DNA from: an uncultured Thermoanaerobaculia bacterium | Lineage (GTDB): Bacteria; Acidobacteriota; Thermoanaerobaculia; Multivoradales; Multivoraceae | Reading direction: 5' to 3' | NCBI GenBank assembly: GCA_951812325.1 | Contig: OX638294.1 | Span: 841,136 to 905,135 of the forward strand | Length of the DNA stretch: 64,000 nucleotides | In this document: positions 1 through 7,299 of the stretch, piece after piece | Layout: every line of letters starts with the position of its first letter | How positions within the stretch are numbered: the first letter of the stretch is position 1 | Position numbers and translations under genes: made by a program | The notes under the pieces: generated by a model | Seen by the model: the letters and a program-made list of their open reading frames with translations, nothing else | Told to the model about the DNA's origin: nothing | The model's database searches: none

Positions 1-436
1 GCTTGGCGGCGGAGGTCGTCTTGCCCGAGCCGTTGACACCCACCATCAGGGTGATGCGCGGGGTCGGCGGCAGCGCCGCGGGCGGCGCGTCGAGCAGCAG
101 CACGGCCACCTCGTCGACCAGCAGTTGCCGCAGGGCGAACTCGTCCCCGGCGGCGATCGGCCCCGAATCTCCCGCCTGACGCAACCGCTCGACGAGTTCG
201 AGCGAGGTCTCGACGCCCAGGTCCGACTCGATCAGCGTCTCCTCGAGCCGCTCCAGCACGTCCTCATCGATGCGCGCAGAGCTGCCGAGCGCCGTGCTGA
301 TGCGGCCGACCAGCCCCTTGCGGGTGCGGCCCAGACCGCGCCGCAGACGCTTCCAGAGGCCACGCTTCCCGGATTGCCGCGATTCGCCCGACCTGCCCTC
401 CGCCGCGGCCGCGTGGCCGCCGGTCGCCGCGCTCAC
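1..436 (-). CDS. ftsY: FtsY, signal recognition particle receptor GTPase (N-terminal part; runs off the left edge)
   Basis: This is the membrane-associated GTPase that docks SRP-ribosome complexes at the Sec translocon. About 145 codons are visible. A short Gly/Ala/Glu-rich lead-in is followed by the N-domain, with the family-typical stretch LGRTRKGLVGRI near residues 35-46 and the helix LGVETSLELVERLR. The start of the G-domain follows, with Walker A GVNGSGKTT at residues 133-141; the frame is cut just beyond it. The GTG start at 436 is chosen because GGGAG lies seven bases upstream and the N-domain begins soon after. The start overlaps, as GTGA, the stop of a 34-codon frame (433-537) that may be chance. 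It lies 124 bp downstream of aroB on the same strand. The rest of the G-domain is outside the window. Confidence 0.93.
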   Translation of the reverse strand, partial: MSAATGGHAAAAEGRSGESRQSGKRGLWKRLRRGLGRTRKGLVGRISTALGSSARIDEDVLERLEETLIESDLGVETSLELVERLRQAGDSGPIAAGDEFALRQLLVDEVAVLLLDAPPAALPPTPRITLMVGVNGSGKTTSAAK

Positions 437-560
437 CCCGTGGCTCCCGACGACCCGGCGCGGGCGTCGTCGAACAAGCCCCGCCGTCCTGCTTCCCGAG
501 GGTCGCGCGACTCGTCCTCGACCGGCGGCGCGGCCATGCCGGCGCCTCCCGTCTCCACGG

Positions 561-1736
561 TCACCGCGCGCCCCCGGACGACGCGGCTCGGGAGTCTTCG
601 AGAAAGGCCCGGAGTTCGGTCCGCACGACCTCCGGATCGAGGTCGGCGACGATCTCGCCCCGGCCCGGGGCCGCCGGCAGAATCCATACCAGCCCGCTTT
701 CTCGCGCCTTCTTGTCCCGCCCCATCGCGGCAATCAGGCGGTCGACTTCCAGGTGAACACCCACGCCGCGCTCCACGGCGGCAAGATCGGGCGGCCCAAT
801 CCGATCGATCAGCCGCCTGATGCGCTCCGCAAACTGCGGATCCAGACCTCGCCGAAGGGCCAGGCACAACGCGAACCTCATGCCGTGAGCCACCGCGTCG
901 CCGTGACGCAGGCCCCGATAACCGAACTCCGCTTCGATCGCGTGCCCCAGGGTGTGGCCGAAGTTGAGCAGCCGACGGCGGTCGCCCTCTTCCAGATCGG
1001 CTTCGACGACGTCGAGCTTGGCCTTGATCGACGCCGCGACGACCGGCGTCAGCGCCTCCGCGTCGCCCCCGAGCAGCCGCTCGAGCGACTCCTCCGCCCG
1101 ATCCAGTAGATCGAGATCGAGCAACGCCGCCATCTTGACCACCTCGAACAGCCCGGCCCTCAGTTCGCCGACCGGCAGCGTCCGCAAGCTGTCGATGTCT
1201 GCAAGCACGAAGCGCGGATGGTGGAAGGCGCCGACCGTGTTCTTGCCGCCGGGCAGGTCGACCCCGGTCTTGCCGCCGACCGACGCGTCGACCTGGGCCA
1301 GCAGCGTGGTCGGAATCTGGATGTAGTCGATGCCGCGCAGGAAGCAGGCGGCGACGAAGCCGCCCAGATCGCCTACCGAACCGCCGCCGAGCGTGACCAG
1401 CCGACTGTCCCGCTTGCCGCCGCGCGCGAGCATCTGCCGCCAGACCGAGGCGGCGGACTCGACCGTCTTCGCCGCCTCGCCGTCGGGCGCCTCGATCGTC
1501 TCGATCCGGGCCGCGCCGGCGGTCTCGAGCAAGTGCCGTGCCGCGGCGCCGCAGTGACGATCCGGCGCCTCGCTCGTGAGCAGGAACACGACCCGGCCCC
1601 GGCACCACGCCGCCACGCCGCCAAGCGCGCCCTGAGCGCCCGCGGCCAGCAGACCCGGACCGACGAGAATCTCGCTCACCCCCCGGGGATGGGCGAGCGT
1701 CAGACGGTGCGGTTCGCCCCCGGCGTGCCCGGTCAA
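561..1736 (-). CDS. aroB: 3-dehydroquinate synthase
   Basis: It converts DAHP to 3-dehydroquinate, the second step of the shikimate pathway, using NAD and a divalent metal in the cytoplasm. The 391 residues are the usual length. Seen motifs: the NAD-binding segment APDGEAAKTVE (83-93), GGGSVGDLGGF (117-127), QVDASVGGKTGVDLPGGKN (148-166), and metal ligands E198, H261 and H278. The ligand spacing of 63 and 17 residues equals that of bacterial enzymes such as Bacillus. The start is TTG at 1736 with GGGAGG five bases upstream. ftsY follows on the same strand and aspS lies 118 bp upstream; no other shikimate gene is nearby. Nothing in it looks damaged. Confidence 0.96.
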   Translation of the reverse strand: MTGHAGGEPHRLTLAHPRGVSEILVGPGLLAAGAQGALGGVAAWCRGRVVFLLTSEAPDRHCGAAARHLLETAGAARIETIEAPDGEAAKTVESAASVWRQMLARGGKRDSRLVTLGGGSVGDLGGFVAACFLRGIDYIQIPTTLLAQVDASVGGKTGVDLPGGKNTVGAFHHPRFVLADIDSLRTLPVGELRAGLFEVVKMAALLDLDLLDRAEESLERLLGGDAEALTPVVAASIKAKLDVVEADLEEGDRRRLLNFGHTLGHAIEAEFGYRGLRHGDAVAHGMRFALCLALRRGLDPQFAERIRRLIDRIGPPDLAAVERGVGVHLEVDRLIAAMGRDKKARESGLVWILPAAPGRGEIVADLDPEVVRTELRAFLEDSRAASSGGAR

Positions 1737-1847
1737 GGCAGCCTCCCTGGCGCCTGCTCCGCAGACGCCTCACCGCGAGCGGCGCAGCGCGGGGTCGCGG
1801 CGAGGCTGGGGCTGCTGGGGCCAAACATGGAGGCCTGCGACAAGGTT

Positions 1848-1863
1848 GGCGGCTCTAGCCGCC
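1848..1863 (-). terminator. Hairpin enclosing the aspS stop codon
   Basis: GGCGGC pairs perfectly with GCCGCC across a four-base loop TAGA (minus-strand reading), and the aspS TAG stop lies in that loop. No T-run follows, so a classical intrinsic terminator is not supported. It could be a weak terminator or a 3-prime-end stabiliser. Confidence 0.35.
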
Positions 1864-3621
1864 CGCGGGCCGCGGGCGCAGGCGCAGCCCCAGGTCGAGC
1901 AACTGCTCCTGGTCGACCGTCGACGGCGCCTCGGTCATCAGGCACAACGCCGACGCGGTCTTCGGGAAGGCGATCACGTCGCGCAGCGAACCGGCCCCTG
2001 CCATCAGCATGACGATCCGGTCGACGCCAAGGGCGATGCCGCCGTGCGGCGGCGCCCCGTAGCTCAGGGCCTCGAACAGGAAGCCGAAACGCCGCTCCGC
2101 CTCCTCGGCGTCGATCCCGAGCAGCGCGAGCACCCGCTTTTGCAGTTCCCGCTGGTGAATCCGGATCGAGCCGCCCCCGATCTCGTTGCCGTTGAGCACG
2201 ACGTCGTAGGCGCGCGAGCGAACCGAGCCCGGATCACTCTCCAGCCGGTCCAGGTCGGACATGCGCGGCGACGTGAACGGATGATGGGTCGCATTCCAGC
2301 GCCCCTCGTCGCCGTTCCAGTCGACCAGGGGAAAATCGTGCACCCACAGGAACTCGTGGGCATCCTCGCGCATGTGGCCGAAGCGCCGGCCGACTTCTTC
2401 TCGCAACGCGCCAAGCGCGGCCGCCGCGGTCGGCGCCGGGCCGGCGACCAAAAGACCCATCCCGCCCTCCTCGACGCCCAGCCGGTCGGCGAGGGTCTCG
2501 ACCTGCGCCGGAGTCAGCGCGTTCCTGACCAGGAACGACGGCACGCCGTTCTCGCGCTTGACCCAGAGGACGCCCTGGGCGCCGTGGCGGCGGGCGATGT
2601 CGGCGTACTCGTCGACCTGCCGCCGGCTCGACCCGGCGGCCCCCGGTACGTGAACGCCACGCACGACTCCGCCGGCGCCAATCGCCGCCTGAAAGGCGCG
2701 GAACTCCGTCTCCCGCAGGCAGTCCGTCACGTCCGCGATCTCGAGGTCGACCCGCAGGTCGGGACGGTCCGAGCCGTAGCGCGACAGCGCGTCGTCGTAC
2801 GAGAGGCGCGGGTACGAGGCCGGCGGCGTGATCCCGGCGAGCGGAAACACACGCGAGAACAGGCCCTCGACCAGGCTGTAGACATCCTCCTCGTCGACGA
2901 AGGACATCTCCACGTCAATCTGCGTGAACTCGGGCTGACGGTCGGCTCGCAGGTCCTCGTCGCGGAAGCAACGCGCGAACTGAACGTAGCGCTCCAGGCC
3001 GCTGACCATCAGGATCTGCTTGAACAACTGCGGTGACTGGGGCAGGGCGTAGAAGCTGCCGTGGTTCAGGCGGCTCGGGACCAGGTAGTCGCGGGCCCCT
3101 TCCGGGGTCGAACGGGTGAGCATCGGCGTCTCGACGTTGACGAAGCCCTGCTCGCGGAAGTAGGCGAGCGACTCGATCGTGAAGTCGGACCGCAGCCGCA
3201 GGTTGCGCTGCAGACCTTCCCGCCGCAGATCGAGGAAGCGGTACTTGAGGCGCGTCTCCTCGCTCGCGTCCTGCGCGCCCTCCATCGCGAAGGGCATCGG
3301 CGCCGAGCGAGCCACGATCCTCCCCTCCCGAACCTGCACCTCGATCTCGCCGGTCGCCATCTTCGGGTTGACCTTGTCCGGGTCGCGCCGCACGACCTCG
3401 CCCTCGACCTCCACGACGTACTCGAGACGCGCGGGGTGCAGGGCCTCCGCCACCTCCGGCGTGCTCTCGGGGTGGACGACGGCCTGGACGACGCCGCTCC
3501 GGTCGCGGACGTCGAGGAAGATCACGCCGCCGTGATCCCGGCGGCGGTGGACCCACCCCTGGACCTTCGCCTGTTCGCCGACCTGGTCGGTCGTCAGTGT
3601 TCCTGCCCTGGTTCTCTTCAC
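1855..3621 (-). CDS. aspS: Aspartyl-tRNA synthetase, bacterial type
   Basis: A class II synthetase that charges tRNA-Asp. The 588 residues match the long bacterial form with a GAD insert. Visible parts: N-terminal OB fold with QGWVHRRRDHGGVIFLDVRD (21-40), motif 2 as FRDEDLRADRQPEFTQID, the GAD-type insert, and motif 3 GIALGVDRIVMLMAG near the end. The start is taken at GTG 3621 (VKRTRAG) because upstream residues match nothing in the family; the ribosome site is weak. Residue H30 sits where non-discriminating enzymes (which also charge tRNA-Asn) carry His, so the organism may make Asn-tRNA by the amidotransferase route. K83 does not obviously fit that reading. It lies 88 bp downstream of hisS, a common pairing. 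Confidence 0.95.
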   Translation of the reverse strand: MKRTRAGTLTTDQVGEQAKVQGWVHRRRDHGGVIFLDVRDRSGVVQAVVHPESTPEVAEALHPARLEYVVEVEGEVVRRDPDKVNPKMATGEIEVQVREGRIVARSAPMPFAMEGAQDASEETRLKYRFLDLRREGLQRNLRLRSDFTIESLAYFREQGFVNVETPMLTRSTPEGARDYLVPSRLNHGSFYALPQSPQLFKQILMVSGLERYVQFARCFRDEDLRADRQPEFTQIDVEMSFVDEEDVYSLVEGLFSRVFPLAGITPPASYPRLSYDDALSRYGSDRPDLRVDLEIADVTDCLRETEFRAFQAAIGAGGVVRGVHVPGAAGSSRRQVDEYADIARRHGAQGVLWVKRENGVPSFLVRNALTPAQVETLADRLGVEEGGMGLLVAGPAPTAAAALGALREEVGRRFGHMREDAHEFLWVHDFPLVDWNGDEGRWNATHHPFTSPRMSDLDRLESDPGSVRSRAYDVVLNGNEIGGGSIRIHQRELQKRVLALLGIDAEEAERRFGFLFEALSYGAPPHGGIALGVDRIVMLMAGAGSLRDVIAFPKTASALCLMTEAPSTVDQEQLLDLGLRLRPRPAGG

Positions 3622-3709
3622 TTGCTGATCCGATGTGCCGTGTTGTTGGCCGGGCCCGCTTTCCGCGCAAGTCGGAGGCGGGTCCGCGAAGCTCCCGATC
3701 CTCGCACAA

Positions 3710-5014
3710 CTACCGCTCTTCGTGGGCGGCGATCCTCTCGGCGACGGCCGCCGCAAAACCGTCCCGCGGAATCGGCGCCTGGGTACGCTCCCGGAAGTCC
3801 CTCAAGACGACCTCTCCCTTCCTCGCTTCGTCCTCGCCGAACAGCACGATCCACCGGCACTCGTGGCGGGCCGCCTGTTTCAGTCGAGCCTTGAGAGGCC
3901 GGAGTGAATCGAACTCGCAGATCGCAGGAAGACCGACCGCGCGCAGCTCCTGCGCCAGCGTCATGCCGTGCCGGCGGTACGCGCTGCCGATCGGTATCAC
4001 GCACACGGGCTTGCGGCGATGGGCCTCGGCATCGAGTCGCGCAAGGGCGCCGGGGATCTTCAGAACCAGGTCGACCAGCCGGTCCTCGCCGATCGCGAAA
4101 CCGATTCCGGGCACACTCGGACCACCGAGTTCGGCGATCAGACCGTCGTAGCGGCCCCCGCCCAGGATCGCATTCTGAGCGCCCAGGCCCGCGGACGTGA
4201 TCTCGAACACGGTCCGGGTGTAGTAGTCGAGGCCACGCACGAGCCTGTCCTCAACCCGGTGAGCGACACCGGCCTGGACCAGTTGCTCGCGCACCTCCTG
4301 GAAGTGGTCGTGAGCCCGGCCGCCCAAGTCATCGAACAACCGCGGCGCGTTCTCAAGCAACTCCCGCTCCCCGGGCGCCTTCGTGTCCAGTATGCGAAGG
4401 GGATTCGTCTCCAGCCTTCGGCGGCTGTCCGCGCCCAGTTCCTCCCGGTACGGTTCGAGGAACTCCCGCAGACGCTTCGAGTAGCGCTGCCGGCATTCCA
4501 CATCGCCGACCGAGTTGAGGCCCACCTCGAGGTCCTCGAAGCCGAGTTCCTCCAGGAAGCGCACCAGCATGACCAGAAGCTCGACGTCGCTGCAGGGCCC
4601 CGGATCATCGATCAGCTCGGCGCCGATCTGGTGAAACTGACGGTAGCGGCCTTCCTGGGGGCGCTCGTAGCGAAAGTAGGGCCCCATGTAGAAGACCTTG
4701 ACCGGCCGCGGCCCCGACGCCCAGTTGTTCTGCAGGTAGGCGCGGGCCACCGGCGCCGTGCCTTCCGGGCGGAGCGTCAGGCTGCGCCCCTTCTTGTCGT
4801 CGAAGGTGTACATCTGCTTGCCGACGATCTCGCTGCCCTCGCCCACACCCCGCACGAACAGTTCCGTCTCCTCCACGACCGGCGTACGCACCTCGTCGTA
4901 GCCGTAGAGCGAGAACACCTCTCGGGCCTTCGCCTCCACGTAGGCATAGACAGGGACCTTGCCGACCAGGTCGTGCATCCCCTTGACGGTCTGAAATCGT
5001 CGCTTCGCAGTCAT
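3710..5014 (-). CDS. hisS: Histidyl-tRNA synthetase
   Basis: A class II synthetase that attaches histidine to tRNA-His. At 434 residues it is of normal length. Motif 2 appears as FRYERPQEGRYRQFHQIGAE, the histidine-binding signatures as LVRGLDYYTRTVFE and GGGRYDGLIAELGG, and an anticodon-binding domain occupies the last hundred residues. The ATG at 5014 (MTAKRRFQTVKGMHD) is the family-typical start. The frame stays open about 310 codons further upstream, but that stretch is antisense to the neighbouring Uma2 gene and is not family-like. No ribosome site precedes the ATG. Instead TACGAT lies seven bases before it, so the transcript may be leaderless. Confidence 0.96.
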   Translation of the reverse strand: MTAKRRFQTVKGMHDLVGKVPVYAYVEAKAREVFSLYGYDEVRTPVVEETELFVRGVGEGSEIVGKQMYTFDDKKGRSLTLRPEGTAPVARAYLQNNWASGPRPVKVFYMGPYFRYERPQEGRYRQFHQIGAELIDDPGPCSDVELLVMLVRFLEELGFEDLEVGLNSVGDVECRQRYSKRLREFLEPYREELGADSRRRLETNPLRILDTKAPGERELLENAPRLFDDLGGRAHDHFQEVREQLVQAGVAHRVEDRLVRGLDYYTRTVFEITSAGLGAQNAILGGGRYDGLIAELGGPSVPGIGFAIGEDRLVDLVLKIPGALARLDAEAHRRKPVCVIPIGSAYRRHGMTLAQELRAVGLPAICEFDSLRPLKARLKQAARHECRWIVLFGEDEARKGEVVLRDFRERTQAPIPRDGFAAAVAERIAAHEER

Positions 5015-5021
5015 GGGGCCG

Positions 5022-5027
5022 ATCGTA
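5022..5027 (-). promoter_or_regulatory. Candidate -10 box of a leaderless hisS promoter
   Basis: TACGAT (minus strand) ends seven bases before the hisS ATG, and there is no purine-rich ribosome site between them. A TANNNT hexamer at this distance places the transcription start at or very near the start codon. No good -35 box is recognisable. Confidence 0.45.
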
Positions 5028-5229
5028 TCCACCCCGCGTGCGGCGGCGCCGCGTTCCCCGGTCGCATCGCCCGAAGCCGCCGTCTCTTCCCGCGTCCGGC
5101 GCATCGCCGGATCTGCAGGTGCTCTACAGCGTTCGCAGTGACCGGCAGTTGACGGAACGCCTGGCGCTCCACCTGCCATCAAATCACCGCGGTGGATCCC
5201 TGCCGCGGGACGAGCTCCGCCGGAAGCCG

Positions 5230-5826
5230 CTAGGCCTTCCGGAACACCCGGTCCACGACCGCCCAAAGCGCGTCCATGTCGAGTTCGATCTCGGGAACCG
5301 CAGCGGACCGGTAGCTCGACCCTTCCGGCGTCCGCTCGACGAAGTCCTCGTCCTCGCGAACGAGGAAGCTGATCCGGCGCTGTCTCGGATCGACCACCCA
5401 GTACTCGCCGACCCCGTGCTCGCGGTAGAGGTTCAGCTTGTAGACCCGATCGCGTGAGGCAGTGCCGGGGGACAGCACCTCGACGAGCAGGTCGGGCGGC
5501 CCCTCCACCCAACTCTCGATCAAGTCGCGCCGTTGCTTCGAGATGAAGATCACATCCGGTTGCACCACGGAGTGATCGACGAGGTGGACGTCCATCGGCG
5601 CCACCAACGTCACCCCGGCCGTGCGCTCGGCAACGTCGTAGAACAACCGGTGCAGATAGCCCACGATGATCTGATGGACGACGAGCGGGCTCGGACTCAG
5701 GTAGAACCTCCCATAGAGGAGTTCGCAACGCGGTTCGTCGGGCAGGGTGATGTAGTCGCGGCGGCGGTACGGACCCAGGCTGCGCGGCAAGGTCCGCGGC
5801 GGCTGGTCGAGCAACGTCACGGTCAT
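5230..5826 (-). CDS. Uma2 family (DUF820) restriction-endonuclease-like protein
   Basis: 198 residues with the Uma2/DUF820 layout: ELLYGRFYLSPSPLVVHQ near the N-terminus, a PDVIFIS segment, then PDLLVEVLSPGTASRD with the acidic residue of the PD-(D/E)XK-like core, KLNLYREHGVGEYWVVDP, and a short beta-rich end. Family members have a predicted nuclease fold; their biological role is mostly unknown. The start is set at ATG 5826. An upstream ATG would add 24 proline-rich residues unlike the family. The ATG has no ribosome site but a TATACT box seven bases before it. It is a single gene, 215 bp upstream of hisS and divergent from the transporter gene at 5987. Confidence 0.85.
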   Translation of the reverse strand: MTVTLLDQPPRTLPRSLGPYRRRDYITLPDEPRCELLYGRFYLSPSPLVVHQIIVGYLHRLFYDVAERTAGVTLVAPMDVHLVDHSVVQPDVIFISKQRRDLIESWVEGPPDLLVEVLSPGTASRDRVYKLNLYREHGVGEYWVVDPRQRRISFLVREDEDFVERTPEGSSYRSAAVPEIELDMDALWAVVDRVFRKA

Positions 5827-5833
5827 GCAGGGG

Positions 5834-5839
5834 AGTATA
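5834..5839 (-). promoter_or_regulatory. Candidate -10 box of a leaderless promoter for the Uma2 gene
   Basis: TATACT (minus strand) is followed by CCCCTGC and then the ATG at 5826. This is a near-consensus -10 hexamer seven bases from the start codon, with no ribosome binding site. The -35 region is GC-rich and not convincing. Confidence 0.5.
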
Positions 5840-5986
5840 CGGAGCGGTGTCGGCGGCCGCCCAGGCAGCGGCGAAACGGACAGGAAACGTTGACGCATGG
5901 ACCCAATGGCGACCGCGTGCCCGTTCGCCAGGCCAGGCAGACGTCATCCGACTCGATGGTAGCGTCCCGGCAGGGACGAAGCGACG

Positions 5987-7117
5987 GTGCAGATCGAACT
6001 CTCCGAACGCCAGCGCGCCACGGTCGCCGCCGCCGCGACGATTGCCGCGGCCGCCGTCATCCTGGCCGCGGTCGTTGCCTTGTTCTGGGCCATCGGCAGC
6101 TTCTTCGCCGCCTTCTCGAACGTCTTCCTGCCGCTGGCGGTCGCGGCGGTGCTCGCGTTCGTGCTCAGGCCCTACTACGAACTGCTGAACGAACGGCTGC
6201 GGTTCCCGAGAATCCTCGCCGTGGCGGCCGTGCTGCTGTCCCTGCTTCTGCCGCTCGTCGGCTTCGCCTGGTTCTTCGGCGCGATGGCGGCGTCACAGAT
6301 CGACGAGCTGTTCGAGGCGCTCCCTGAGGCGTGGGAGCGCCTCGTCGCCTGGACGGCCGATATCTCGCCCGTCGTGACCGACTTCCTGGAAACGAACCCG
6401 GTCGCGATCAGGGTCCAGGAGGCATTCGAGGGCGGAGATTCGAACCTGTTGGCGAGCTTCGGCATCGTCGGCGACGGGGCCCTGGGGGTCCTCCGGAGCA
6501 TCGGCGCCCGCCTCGCCTCGCTCTTCGCCTGGGCCGTGCTGCCGGTCTATCTGTGCTTCTTCCTGATCGTCGAACCGGACCGGTTCCGCAAGCTCGATCA
6601 CCTCTTCCCGTTCCTCAAGCCGAGGACGCGCAAGGACGTGATCTACCTGATCCGGGAGTTCATCGACATCCTGGTCGCGTTCTTCCGCGGCCAACTCGTC
6701 ATCGCCTTTCTCCAGGGCGCGCTCTTCGCAATCGGTTTCCAGGTGGCCGGCCTGCGCTACGGCCTGGTCCTGGGCCTGATGCTCGGCTTACTGAACATCA
6801 TTCCCTACCTGGGCAGCATCGTCGGCCTGGCGGTGGCGCTGCCGATCGGCTACTGGCAGGAGGGCGGCGGGCTCGATCTCGTGATCTGGGTCGTCGTCGT
6901 CTTCGCCCTGGTGCAGCTGATCGAGGCCTACGTGCTGACGCCGCGGATCATGGGCGACCGAACCGGCCTCCACCCGATGGCGATCATCGTCGCCGTGTTC
7001 TTCTGGGGCTCGGCCCTCAACGGCATCGCCGGCATGATCCTGGCGATCCCGTTGACGGCGTTCCTCGTCGTCTTCTGGCGGCTGGCCCGGGAGCGCTACA
7101 TCGGCGAGGTGCTGTAG
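5987..7117 (+). CDS. AI-2E family transporter (PerM/TqsA-like membrane protein)
   Basis: A 376-residue inner-membrane protein with about eight hydrophobic segments: two pairs in the first 110 residues, then a soluble helical region (about 100-165), then the conserved C-terminal block containing LGLLNIIPYLGSIVGL, LTPRIMGDRTGLHPM and FFWGSALNGIAGMILAIPL. Those C-terminal signatures define the AI-2E/PerM family. Characterised members export autoinducer-2 or act in Na+/H+ antiport, so the substrate cannot be told from sequence. The start is GTG 5987, with AGGGA about ten bases upstream. It is a lone plus-strand gene, convergent with addA. Confidence 0.9.
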   Translation: MQIELSERQRATVAAAATIAAAAVILAAVVALFWAIGSFFAAFSNVFLPLAVAAVLAFVLRPYYELLNERLRFPRILAVAAVLLSLLLPLVGFAWFFGAMAASQIDELFEALPEAWERLVAWTADISPVVTDFLETNPVAIRVQEAFEGGDSNLLASFGIVGDGALGVLRSIGARLASLFAWAVLPVYLCFFLIVEPDRFRKLDHLFPFLKPRTRKDVIYLIREFIDILVAFFRGQLVIAFLQGALFAIGFQVAGLRYGLVLGLMLGLLNIIPYLGSIVGLAVALPIGYWQEGGGLDLVIWVVVVFALVQLIEAYVLTPRIMGDRTGLHPMAIIVAVFFWGSALNGIAGMILAIPLTAFLVVFWRLARERYIGEVL

Positions 7118-7146
7118 GCGTCCGGCAAGAGCAAGAGGCCGCCTGC

Positions 7147-7204
7147 GGGACGGGCGCCTGACCGCTCTCGGTGCGACGCGGACTCTCACCACGGGCTCTC
7201 AAGG
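7147..7204. repeat. Dispersed intergenic repeat, copy 1 (partner at 41453-41512)
   Basis: The stretch beginning GGGCGCCTGACCGCTCTCGG and continuing through CCACGGGCTCTCAA matches 41457-41512 (GGGCGCCTGGCCACTCTCGG ... CCACGGGCTGCTAA) at roughly 80% by eye over 55 bases. Both copies are intergenic and downstream of coding sequence. No function is evident. Confidence 0.55.
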
Positions 7205-7285
7205 CCGCGGCTGCAGGCGCCCGTTCATCCGTCAGCTTCGGAGAAGCTCTTCGAGAGGCGGGTTGGGCGGCGCCGGGACCTCCCG

Positions 7286-7299
7286 AGCCCGCGCGGGCT
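7286..7299. terminator. Palindrome at the addA stop codon
   Basis: AGCCCGC followed directly by GCGGGCT makes a perfect 14-base palindrome that includes two bases of the addA TAG stop. It lies between two convergent genes (5987-7117 plus, addA minus). It could be a bidirectional hairpin, but there is no T-run. Confidence 0.3.

Noticed and set aside
433..537. A 34-codon frame between aroB and ftsY whose TGA overlaps the ftsY GTG
   Set aside because: No ribosome site, no homology and very short. The overlap may be chance. Noted only as a possible upstream ORF.
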